In this document: positions 1 to 10,000 of the stretch, in pieces
Layout: every line of letters starts with the position of its first letter
Numbering within the stretch: position 1 is the stretch's first letter
NCBI GenBank assembly: GCA_942492835.1
Contig: OW818645.1
Coordinates: 372,001 to 436,000 of the forward strand
Direction: 5' to 3'
DNA from: GWB2-37-7 sp942492835
Lineage (GTDB): Bacteria > Bacillota > Clostridia > Lutisporales > Lutisporaceae
DNA length: 64,000 bases
Notes under the pieces: generated by a model
Seen by the model: the letters and a program-made list of their open reading frames with translations, nothing else
Told to the model about the DNA's origin: nothing
Databases searched by the model: none
Position numbers and translations under genes: made by a program

Positions 1-1913
1 GCTGCTGCTCCGTCTTCCGCTTCTCTTTTTATAAAACTCTCTACTCGCCCATTAATATCTTTGATTTCCTCTTCTCTGTAAATAAATGCTCTTTCAAGTC
101 CTTCTTGTAGTGTTAACCCTCCTGATATAGTCATATAAATTATTCTTCCGATACCAGTACCTAATATTTTATTTGTTGAAATACCATAGGAATCCAGTAA
201 TTTGTATAAGCTATACTGAAAAGCAAAATTCCTAGTATTGTCATTCATCTCCAAAGAAAGCTCTATGCAGTGTTCAAATTCTTCCTTAAACATTTCGTGA
301 TTAGTAATAAAATAATTTAGGATGTTTTCAGATATTCCTTTATTATCAGAAAACATGAAAACTAACTTCTTAAGCTTTTTCGGTATTATAATACTCTCAT
401 TATTTAATAGAATTTGCTTGTCAATTTGATTGTTTAATTCATCAAAATCCTTTACTATAGCAGTAAACCTATAGTCATAATGCTTTCTCCCTGTATTTAG
501 AGTATAGCTTATATCCCCTAGGTCGCTTTTTTTCATATTAGAAATTTTATTTTTTAGCTCATTCAGATTTCTTGTCAAGCCTTCCCTAGTATTTGAAGAT
601 ACTGTGATAAGATGCAAGTCGTAACTTCTAGCAGTATTATTATCTTTAATATCTGGTGCTTCACTTAAAACCACATGACAGTTTACACCACTTTCACCCA
701 AAGAAGTAACTCCAGCATACCTCGGCAAGCCATCTTTTGTTGCCCAATACTTAAAATCTTCATTAACATAAACTGCAGATTCTTTAAAATTTATAAGTGG
801 ATTTGGCAATTCAAAGTTAGCAGTAGGAAAAAGCACTTTATTTTTTAATGACAAAATCGCTCTAATAAGTCCTGATATACCAGCAGCCATTCTCGTGTGC
901 CCTATATTGGATTTTATTGTAGATATGGGACAAATATTTTTTCCTTCGGTGTATGATCTAAATGCTATGTCTAAACCCTCTATCTCCAATACATCTCCTA
1001 GCTTTGTACCAGATCCATGTGCCTCAATATAACCGATTTCCTCTGGATTTACCCCAGCTTTCGTCCATGCAATTTTTAATAGCTCCGATAATGTGATGCT
1101 ATCGACTGCTTTAAGACTTTCTGATCTTTTAGCATTGTTATTTACGACCGTACTCTTGATAACTGCATATATTATATCCTTATCCTTTATTGCTTGTTCA
1201 AGAGGTTTTAAAAGAATACCCGCAACTGCCTCTCCCTGGGACATTCCATTTGCTTCTGCTGAAAAGGCTTTTGACCTTCCATCTGGCGACTCTAAATTAG
1301 TTTTATCATCCTTAGCAAATGGTATTGTTGAATATGGAAACACATAGATATTGGCACCACATGCAAATGCATACTCTGCATTACCAAGAGCCAGTTCATT
1401 GCACGCATTATGAACAGCAACAAGACTAGAAGAGCACGCTGTATTAATCAATTGTGCATTACCTGTGAAGTTAAACTGTCTAGCTATGACAGAAGGCAGG
1501 TATGCATCCATATTGCCACTAATCAAGGTTGTCGCAAAACTATCAGCATGTTTATAGTAATCAGAAGGTGATGCCCCTACAAAAACAGCAGTATTCGTCC
1601 CATTAAAATAGTCTATGCTATATCCTGAGCTTTCTATTGCATTATAAACCACTTCAAGCAATTGACGCTGAACTGGCCCCATAGTCTGTGCTTCTCCCAA
1701 TGCTATGTTAAACAGCTTATGATCAAATTTGTCAATATCAGCAAGGTAGCCACAGGTATAGTAGGTGTCGTTAGGTGCTAGGGTTGTACTCCTTATTCTT
1801 TCGGGTGGTATTTTACTTACGCTATCTCTACCTATTTTAAGGTTTGCATAAAGCTCATCAATATTTCTAGCATCTGGAAATCGACCTGCCATTCCTATAA
1901 TAGCAATATCCAT
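1..1913 (-). CDS. Trans-AT type polyketide synthase, KS plus degenerate AT-like domain (3' end beyond window)
   Basis: About 637 codons are visible, starting at an ATG at 1913 behind a GAGGGGGAG ribosome binding site, 15 bases after the carbamoyltransferase stop. The frame stays open to base 1. The N-terminus opens directly with a ketosynthase (MDIAIIGMAGRFP). The active-site Cys (NTACSSSLVAVH) and both His motifs (EAHGSGT, SNIGHTRMAAG) are intact, so condensation activity is expected. After the KS-to-AT linker comes a stretch that aligns by eye with an acyltransferase. In it the GHSxGE nucleophile motif reads GTGIGR (about 144-161), so the catalytic Ser is Gly. This AT should be dead, and malonyl loading would fall to the free-standing AT at 16636-17889. 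Domains beyond the AT are outside the window. Confidence 0.9.
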   Translation of the reverse strand, partial: MDIAIIGMAGRFPDARNIDELYANLKIGRDSVSKIPPERIRSTTLAPNDTYYTCGYLADIDKFDHKLFNIALGEAQTMGPVQRQLLEVVYNAIESSGYSIDYFNGTNTAVFVGASPSDYYKHADSFATTLISGNMDAYLPSVIARQFNFTGNAQLINTACSSSLVAVHNACNELALGNAEYAFACGANIYVFPYSTIPFAKDDKTNLESPDGRSKAFSAEANGMSQGEAVAGILLKPLEQAIKDKDIIYAVIKSTVVNNNAKRSESLKAVDSITLSELLKIAWTKAGVNPEEIGYIEAHGSGTKLGDVLEIEGLDIAFRSYTEGKNICPISTIKSNIGHTRMAAGISGLIRAILSLKNKVLFPTANFELPNPLINFKESAVYVNEDFKYWATKDGLPRYAGVTSLGESGVNCHVVLSEAPDIKDNNTARSYDLHLITVSSNTREGLTRNLNELKNKISNMKKSDLGDISYTLNTGRKHYDYRFTAIVKDFDELNNQIDKQILLNNESIIIPKKLKKLVFMFSDNKGISENILNYFITNHEMFKEEFEHCIELSLEMNDNTRNFAFQYSLYKLLDSYGISTNKILGTGIGRIIYMTISGGLTLQEGLERAFIYREEEIKDINGRVESFIKREAEDGAA

Positions 1914-1928
1914 AATTCTGCTCCCCCT

Positions 1929-3623
1929 CTAGTCAAATATGACTTTGTCCTCTTTTTCATACAGCATATTGGAACACCATACATAGTTCGCTTTATTCCA
2001 ATCCGTTGCCGAGAATACATCTGGGAAAAATCCGCTTCCTTTATTATTCGCACTGGTATTACAAAGCATCGGTATATTGCTTAGCTTTTCGTACTCTATT
2101 AAAAGTTCAAAGATTAACGGATTTTGTTCGTTATTAACAGTTTGGAGCCTAGCAGTCCCGTCAAGGTGACATACAGCAGGAATTTTGTCAACCCAATTCT
2201 GCTTTACCTTGTGGTCAAACAACATATATGGGTCGGTTATGCCTGGATCAAAAATATTGGCTGCCTTTTCTTCTAAACATATAGGTGATACAGGTCTATA
2301 GTACTCCCTTATCTTAATTATATTTAGTATATCTTTCATTGCTGGTGATGTTGGTGCTGCAACAATGCTTCTATTTCCTAAAGCCCTTGGCCCCAATTCA
2401 GCATTTTTATTTAAGAGTACAACGGGTTCGTTAGTATCATGTATTAATTTTGCTAGTTCTTTTATAGAGCATTCTCTTGTCTTCCATCCCACTGCTGGAC
2501 TGTTTTCAATAATTGCTGGCCCGCTATATACATTCCAATCCAAGCAAGTCTTCTGAAGCTTATTTAACATAAGGCAGCAAGCAGCACCAATAGCGCTTCC
2601 TGAATCATTTGGAAAAGGTGGTACATATACAGAATCAAACAATCCACTATTTCTTATAGCTGTATTCCATTTTATATTTAGCGCACATCCTCCTGCCATG
2701 CATAAGTTTGCACATTTCTTATCATGCCTTTTGATCTTTTTCTCCAGCTTCTTAATTATTAATTCCTCAAGATATACATGAAAGGAACTTAATATGTCTT
2801 CATCAGAATACCCTTGTCCTTCAATTCGTTTCTTAAATTCATTTGCTAATATATTAGCAAATCCCATAGGAGTTTTATAGCACTCTGCATATATTTGATC
2901 AAAATGCTCAAAGAGTTCTCTTCTTACTTGTCCCAAAGCTATATACGCCATAACTTTGCCAGCAACAGATAAACTGTCTTTCGCAAAATTTCCACTTACT
3001 TTAAAAGGCCCAAAGTGCTGTGAGAAAATTGTATATATATTTCCTATCATTAAAAATATGGGACCAAGATTCTCAATCTTTCTTGAAGCTGCATCGAAAT
3101 AGTAAAATTTTGGATACATGCCGCCGTCCCAAACCAATACATATGAGCTTTCATTTCTTTTAGAAAAATCGCTTGTGCAATAAGCACTCATAATATGTCC
3201 TGCTACATGCAAATAACTATTATATTCAACATTCATATTCCCAATTCTAAGACCTTTAAAACTCCATTCTTCAAGTACATTATGCTTTAGTGATTTTTCC
3301 TCGTATTGTGCTATATCTAGCTTGTATGGCTCCATGCTATTATAGGCAGAAAGCCTGTTATTAGATTCGCCGATTTCCAGTCGAGGTTGTATAGCTAACT
3401 CCCCTTGGTCGTCGCCTCCCCAACCGTCAATTGCAAAGTAGTCAACATCTGACAAGCTATACCCAAATTGACCGAGGATTTCAGAAATAATAGCTGTATC
3501 CTCTATACTGGTAAACCTCAGGTTGTTGTTTAACTTCTCTAATTCCACATTAAAAACCAGTTTTCCATCCTCTATCAATGCCACAGCTCCATCATGTGTC
3601 AATTTCAATCCACAAATTATCAT
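1929..3623 (-). CDS. O-carbamoyltransferase, NodU/TobZ family
   Basis: The 564-residue protein has the usual length and two-domain layout of NodU/CmcH/TobZ carbamoyltransferases, which make carbamoyl-adenylate from carbamoyl phosphate and ATP and pass the carbamoyl group to a hydroxyl. The N-terminal Kae1/ASKHA-like half shows LTHDGAVALI near residue 10, HVAGH, VWDGGMYP and GGCALN. The C-terminal half shows LGPRALGNRS, a signature of the Carbam_trans_C domain, and ends with PMLCNTSANNKG. The ATG at 3623 follows an AGGAGGG site, 11 bases after the NRPS stop. It sits between two assembly-line genes, so it very likely decorates the product or an intermediate. The acceptor hydroxyl is unknown; one candidate is a beta-hydroxyl left by a ketoreductase. 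Confidence 0.9.
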   Translation of the reverse strand: MIICGLKLTHDGAVALIEDGKLVFNVELEKLNNNLRFTSIEDTAIISEILGQFGYSLSDVDYFAIDGWGGDDQGELAIQPRLEIGESNNRLSAYNSMEPYKLDIAQYEEKSLKHNVLEEWSFKGLRIGNMNVEYNSYLHVAGHIMSAYCTSDFSKRNESSYVLVWDGGMYPKFYYFDAASRKIENLGPIFLMIGNIYTIFSQHFGPFKVSGNFAKDSLSVAGKVMAYIALGQVRRELFEHFDQIYAECYKTPMGFANILANEFKKRIEGQGYSDEDILSSFHVYLEELIIKKLEKKIKRHDKKCANLCMAGGCALNIKWNTAIRNSGLFDSVYVPPFPNDSGSAIGAACCLMLNKLQKTCLDWNVYSGPAIIENSPAVGWKTRECSIKELAKLIHDTNEPVVLLNKNAELGPRALGNRSIVAAPTSPAMKDILNIIKIREYYRPVSPICLEEKAANIFDPGITDPYMLFDHKVKQNWVDKIPAVCHLDGTARLQTVNNEQNPLIFELLIEYEKLSNIPMLCNTSANNKGSGFFPDVFSATDWNKANYVWCSNMLYEKEDKVIFD

Positions 3624-3634
3624 AATTTTCCCTC

Positions 3635-6600
3635 CTAAAGCTCTAATAGTTCAAACTTTTCCTTTTTACTTTCATCGATCTCTTTAATAGGTTTACTTCT
3701 ATCAACAATCAATCTCGCTTGTTTTCTTACAGTTCTATTTTCAAATAAATCGTATGTTTTTATTTTATTTGGATAATGCTCACTAATTAATAATTGAAGC
3801 TGCCCCAGGGTTAATGAATCGCCTCCTAAATCAAAAAAGTCATCATCTACACCTATCTTTTTTGTTATGAGGACACTGCTCCATAGCTTTACTAATGCTT
3901 CTTCAACTTCATTACTTGGTGGTGCATATTCCGTTCCCATCTTCACATTTCCACTAGGCTCTGGTAGCGCTTTTCTGTCTATCTTCCCATTTGCAGTAAT
4001 AGGCAAGCTATCTAATCGACAGAAATATGACGGTATCATATACTCATATAACTCTCTTGACAGGTATTCTCTAAGCTCTTGCACCGTAAATTCCTTCTCT
4101 GATAGAATATATGCACACAAATACCTGTTCGCATTATTGTCTTCCCTTGCTACTACTACAGCTTCTTTTACTTCAACATGACTAAGCAGCCTATTTTCTA
4201 TTTCCCCGAGTTCTACCCTATGTCCCCTTATCTTTACTTGATTATCCCTTCTCCCTAAAAGATCTATATTTCCATCAGGTAGCCACCTTGCCATATCCCC
4301 TGTTTTATAAATTTTCTTGCCTGGTACAAATGGATTCGCTACAAATCTTTCCTCTGTTAATAGGACATTGTTCATATATCCCCTTGCTAGTCCATCTCCT
4401 CCTATACATAGTTCCCCAGGTATCCCCAGTGCCAGTAATTTGTTATCCTTTCCTAATATATACATTGATGTATTTGCAATCGGTGTTCCTATGCTTATTT
4501 GAGTTTCCTTTGTTAATTCTTTTACACTTGACCATATGGTAGTTTCAGTAGGTCCATACATGTTATATATTTTTGCAGTTGATACACTTTTCACTTCTTT
4601 TAATAATGAATCATGAAGCATATCCCCACCTATCATTATTATTCTAAGCTTCTCAAGCCCACTACGACCCTCTTTACTACCTAAAATCATTTGCATACGT
4701 GAAGGTGTAACTTGTAATACTCTTATTTCTTCTTCTTTTATAATATTTGTTAGTCCCACAATATCTCTTTGCATTTCTTCATCTGCTAATACTATTCTCA
4801 TTCCAACTACAAGAGGTAATATGGTTTCCAATACAAAAATGTCAAAGGATATTGCTGTTAGGCATAATATACTCTCTCCCTTTTCAAAGTGCATTATATC
4901 CGTTATTCCCTTTATAAAATTAACAACTGCTCTGTTTTCTATCATAACGCCTTTTGGTTTTCCTGTACTTCCTGACGTATATATTATGTAGGCTAGGTTA
5001 TTTGCTAGGCTCTTGCATGGAGAATGGCTATTCTCCGTTTCATATATCCACTCTTCATCTATTTTTAATTTTTCTATATTTACCTCTAGCTTGTCCCCCA
5101 AATTTTTATTAGTTAGAACAATCCTAGCTCCACTTTCCTCCAACATATATTCTATCCTATCCTTAGGGTATTCTGGATCTATTGGAAGATAAGCTGCTCC
5201 TGATTTTAAAACCCCCATAATCCCAATTATCATATCTAAAGATCGATCTGTCATTATACCTATTATCGCTTCTGATTTTATTCCCTTATCCACTAAGAGG
5301 CTTGCCAATTTTCCAGCTTTCTCGTTTAACTTTCTATATGTCAATACCTTTTTACCTGATTTAACGGCTATGCTGTCTGGTGTTTTCTCCACTTGTTCTT
5401 CAAAAAGTTCATAAATGGTTTTGTTCCTTTGGTATTCAGCTTCCGTATTATTAAATTCAAATAGTATTTGATGTATTTCAGCTTCTGATAAAATGTCGAT
5501 ATCGCAAATCTTAATCTCATCTTGTTCTACTATTTGTTTCAGTATATTATTAAAATGATTTGCAAGCTTCTCCATTGATGATTTTTTATAAATACTTACA
5601 TTATATTCAAGAGAAAATTTTATTTCTTCTTCAGTTTCCAAGCCTTCCAAGGTTATATCAAATTGAGATGTTTTCTTTTCAAGCCTTGTGATAAGGTTAT
5701 TCTCAGATATAATGTGGCTTTGCATAAAGAAAACTGTGTCAAACAAAAGATTTCTTCTCATATCACTCTTTATCTTAAGTGCTTTGATCAGTTCATCATA
5801 CTGAAAGTCCTCGTTTTCGAATGCCATTAACATATTAGCTTTCACATCCAGAAGAAATTCCCTAAAAGTCTTATTACCTTCAGGATAATTCCTCAAAGCT
5901 AATGTATTTACAAACATCCCCATCATATCTTCAGTATTTTTTTGATGTCTTCCCATGGACATGGCGCCTACAATGATATCTTCCTGTCCAGTATATTTTG
6001 ATAAAAGGACATAATAAGCCGATAGTAATGTCATATACAAGGTAGTCCCATTTTTAGCAGACAGTTTTTTCAGTTTTTCTTTTATTTCCTTTTCCACACT
6101 AAATATTATATAATCTCCCTCAAGGTTCTCTTTAGGAGGTCTCGCATAGTCGAGTGGCATATTGGATACAGGCAGTTCCCCAGAAAACACTTCCAACCAG
6201 TATTTTTTCATCTTTTGAAATGCACCATTTTCCAGCATCTTCTGCTGCCAAACCGCAAAATCTTTATACTGGAGCTTCGGTTCAGGTAAGACTTTCCCAT
6301 GAAGTAAACTTAAAAGATCTTTTGCTAAAACATTTGATAAGGAATATCCATCAGATATGATATGGTGAATATCCACAACTAACACTGTTTTATTTTCTGG
6401 CATGGATACAATCGCAGCCCTAAATAACGGCACAGAATTCAAATCAAAAGGTCTAACGAAAGCTTTAACAATTTCCTTTAAGTTATTATTATCTCTATGA
6501 ATCTGCTCCAATTTAAAGTCAATATCATCATGAACTATTTGTACAGGCATGCCATCTATATACTTAAATGAGGTTCTTAGTATCTCATGCCTTTTAATAA

Positions 6601-7042
6601 GCATATGGATCATACTTTCAATATGCTGTATATCCAAATCCGCTTCTAAGTTAATTATTTGTGGTATATTGTAAGTTATCCCTGTTTTATCAATTATACT
6701 AGCTACAAAAACACGACTTTGGTGAGAAGATAAAGGGTAGTATTCCTGTTTCTCCACCCTTTTTATTCCATTGTATTCTTCACCAATTCTAACCGACTTA
6801 GATAACATAATAAGCTTATCCAAAAAAAACTTGAAGCCAATCTTGTTTTGAATCTCATCAATCGTATAACTATTTCTAGATCCAAAAACATCATATTCAA
6901 TTTCATTGACTATCCAGCTTATACTATCCGAAAGCTTATTGCTATTAACTAAACTTAGTACCTCAATGGCTTGTTGTTTATTTATTTCTCCGGATTTTAC
7001 ATTTTCTAAAATGCATTTGTTTATATCATCCAGATTATTCAT
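3635..7042 (-). CDS. Non-ribosomal peptide synthetase, C-A-T, predicted glycine
   Basis: A single extension module of 1135 residues. About 100 N-terminal residues form a docking-like segment; then a condensation domain (HHIISDG near 227-233), an adenylation domain (YTSGSTGKPKG, YGPTETT, YKTGDMARW, NGKIDRKALP) and a terminal carrier domain (LGGDSL). Reading the ten specificity positions by eye against GrsA gives DILQMGMIWK, close to the glycine code DILQLGLIWK. I chose the ATG at 7042 over the GTG at 7048 because GAGGAG lies eight bases before the ATG but only two before the GTG. The start overlaps the previous PKS gene by eight bases, which implies translational coupling. It should condense glycine onto the chain made by the two KS-DH-KR-ACP modules. 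Confidence 0.92.
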   Translation of the reverse strand: MNNLDDINKCILENVKSGEINKQQAIEVLSLVNSNKLSDSISWIVNEIEYDVFGSRNSYTIDEIQNKIGFKFFLDKLIMLSKSVRIGEEYNGIKRVEKQEYYPLSSHQSRVFVASIIDKTGITYNIPQIINLEADLDIQHIESMIHMLIKRHEILRTSFKYIDGMPVQIVHDDIDFKLEQIHRDNNNLKEIVKAFVRPFDLNSVPLFRAAIVSMPENKTVLVVDIHHIISDGYSLSNVLAKDLLSLLHGKVLPEPKLQYKDFAVWQQKMLENGAFQKMKKYWLEVFSGELPVSNMPLDYARPPKENLEGDYIIFSVEKEIKEKLKKLSAKNGTTLYMTLLSAYYVLLSKYTGQEDIIVGAMSMGRHQKNTEDMMGMFVNTLALRNYPEGNKTFREFLLDVKANMLMAFENEDFQYDELIKALKIKSDMRRNLLFDTVFFMQSHIISENNLITRLEKKTSQFDITLEGLETEEEIKFSLEYNVSIYKKSSMEKLANHFNNILKQIVEQDEIKICDIDILSEAEIHQILFEFNNTEAEYQRNKTIYELFEEQVEKTPDSIAVKSGKKVLTYRKLNEKAGKLASLLVDKGIKSEAIIGIMTDRSLDMIIGIMGVLKSGAAYLPIDPEYPKDRIEYMLEESGARIVLTNKNLGDKLEVNIEKLKIDEEWIYETENSHSPCKSLANNLAYIIYTSGSTGKPKGVMIENRAVVNFIKGITDIMHFEKGESILCLTAISFDIFVLETILPLVVGMRIVLADEEMQRDIVGLTNIIKEEEIRVLQVTPSRMQMILGSKEGRSGLEKLRIIMIGGDMLHDSLLKEVKSVSTAKIYNMYGPTETTIWSSVKELTKETQISIGTPIANTSMYILGKDNKLLALGIPGELCIGGDGLARGYMNNVLLTEERFVANPFVPGKKIYKTGDMARWLPDGNIDLLGRRDNQVKIRGHRVELGEIENRLLSHVEVKEAVVVAREDNNANRYLCAYILSEKEFTVQELREYLSRELYEYMIPSYFCRLDSLPITANGKIDRKALPEPSGNVKMGTEYAPPSNEVEEALVKLWSSVLITKKIGVDDDFFDLGGDSLTLGQLQLLISEHYPNKIKTYDLFENRTVRKQARLIVDRSKPIKEIDESKKEKFELLEL

Positions 7043-10000
7043 CCTCACCGCTCCTCTTGTCTTTTATCAGACTTATGCCTTCTGCTATAGACAACTCTCC
7101 TGTTTCAATACTATCAAGAAGATTATCAAACATGCTCAATGTATCGTCTTCTTTATTTTCTTTGATAGTTGTTTGACCTGTTCTCTCATCTATCAGATAT
7201 GAGAGTTCTATAACACTAGGAGATGAGAAAATATCAGATATACCTATTATGTCAGGATAGCTTTTATCGATATCTTTTATTAATTGAGCCGCTAATATTG
7301 AGTCTCCACCCATATCAAAGAAATCATTATATATGTCTATTTCATTAACATCAAAAACCTGAGCCCATATACGTGCGATCTTATCTTGAGTAATACTAAG
7401 CTTATCTTTTTCGATTCCTTTTATTATAATATCCTTATTATATTTATCTGTATTAGCTTTCTCTTGGAGGTTAAACGAAGCATATTTTTCTATTTCTTTT
7501 TTTATTTTCTCAGATATTAATATGGGTATTTCACCTTTTAGAGAAGAAACAGCTTTGTAATTTAACTCCCCCACATATGCTCTCGTTACTGTAGAACTTA
7601 TAAACGAATCAAAAATATCTAGTGCATCCTTAGTTGATATAGCTTTAAAAAGCATGTTAGTATCAACCTTGCCATGCTCAAACGCCATACCTGTTTCATT
7701 CCATGCAGGCCAATTAATGGATAATGTTTTCTTCCCCTCAATATTTCTATATTCAGCAAAAGCATCAAGATATGAGTTAGCTGCTGTATAGTCTCCTTGT
7801 CCTGCACTTGGCACAAGCGTTACAGTAGAAGAGAATACTATGAAGAATTGCAACTCCTCTTCTCTGGTAGCTTTATTCAATATCCATGTGCCATTTATCT
7901 TCGGAGCAATAACTTGCTTAAAGATACTTTCTTCCTTTTGAATTAAAAAGCCATCACCTGCAATGCCTGCCCCATGAATAACCCCATTTATTTTTCCAAA
8001 GTCAGCCTTTAAACGTGTTATTAATTGTTGAACCTCTTTTTCATTTGAAATATCCAGGCTGTAGCAACTGACATTTGAACCATTGTTTTGCATTTCTTTT
8101 ACAGCTTTAATCCTATTGCAGAGTTTTTTATCCTTTGAGCTACTTAATATATCTTCCCATTCCGCTGCATCTGGCATTTTTGACCTGTTTACAAGGGCAA
8201 GGTTTATCTTTGACTTTGAAGATAAATGCTTTGCTATTTCTATACCGATTCCGCCCATGCCACCGGTAATAATATAAACACCTTCTTCTTGCAATTTCAT
8301 CTCTTTATCTTTACATTCACTGATATTACGAGTTATTAAGCATGGTTCATATCTTTTTCCATTCCTATATGCGATACCATAGCTTGGTTTGTTTGACAAA
8401 AACTCTGGAAATATACTTTTCAAATCAGTCACTTCATCAATATCAATACATGCAAGCTTTATATTAGGATATTCTTGGCTTATCACCCTACCAAGCCCCC
8501 AAGCTGCTGCACTATGTGGATAAACTGTCTTGTCCTCTGGTGTAACCCTATTAGCATATTCTGTAACCAACACCAGCTTGATTTCATGTGTATAACCATT
8601 AAGCATAAGTGCCTTTATCAACCTAAACAAACTATATAACCCTTTTGACTTTGCTTGTTCTAGTTCCGCTATGCTTTTAATCACATTATCTTGTACTATT
8701 GTCATCAAATGAATTATTTTTGTGATTTTCACTTGTTTTTTTATATCTACCAGTAGTTTTTGGTAATCCTCTTCTGTTCCATTTATCGCATACTTACCAT
8801 TTCCTAATTCTTCGTATTTTTCTCCCAGTTCAACCTCTAATATATTTCTTCCTGTTTTTCTTAATTTGTCCAATATAAAATCAGAAACACCTTTTTCATC
8901 TTTAAATATCAACACACTGCCGCTTTCAGCTTCTACAGGTTGTTCTTTCATTTCTATTTCATTCCATACAACATCATAGTAAAGCTCTTCCCTATGCATT
9001 TTCTTAATTACATATTCATTAATATCCGCAATCAGGTCTCCGTCTTCTGTCAAAAGCTTTATATCAAATACAATTGTTTCTTGATTATTGTTTCTTAAAT
9101 CTTTACGCTTCAGATAGCTGTAGAATCGATTTGGCAGTCTATCATAAATCTTGATGCTCTTATATGACAATGGTAAATAAATCCCCTCAGCAATGCTCTG
9201 ACTAAGTGAGTTAACAGCATTATCCATAAGAGCAGGATGCATGTAATAGTTTTCTACGTCATTACTTAACTTATCTGGTAATCTTAGAAAAATTACCGCT
9301 TCATCTTCTCCAGTAAAAATTCTACTTATGTTGTTCCATCTGTCTCCAAACTCAAATGGACCATTTAGTCCTCTTTCATTCTCCCCATTTACATCATATT
9401 CAACTTGATATTTGCTGCATGTATTTTTAAGTGTATCAATGCTATACTGTTCATTTGCTTTGTCTGCTATTGTGTATACTTTGCCTTCTGCATACACAGT
9501 CCATTTTAAGGTGTCTGAATTATCCGCTCCTACTGTGCTGCTTGCAATAATAAATTCAAGATGATCTTTTTCTTTTTTAATAATAGTTTGTACCTCTTTG
9601 CCTTCATCCCCTACAACTAGTGGGGTAATGAAAAGAACATCCCTAAGCTCAGTTTTCTGACCTTTATAATAAGACTTACTTGCTTCTATAGCCATTTCTA
9701 GATATGTTGTTCCTGGAACCACATAGTTTCCCTTCAACTTATGCTCGTTTAGAATCCAATGTTTGTTTACACCAAAGCTAGTTGTAAAAGTAAATCTATC
9801 TATTGAGGCTATTCCTTGATTGTCAAACAAAGGATGTAGCTTCGATAATAACCCTTCTGCCTTTTTACCATATTCCAGTTTAATCTGTTTTGTATCTGCC
9901 CAGAATCTAGTTCGTTCAAAAGGATATGTAGGAAGTGATACACGTTTATAGGATTTTCCCGAGTAAAGCTTGTCCCATTCAACTTCCGCACCTTCTGCGT

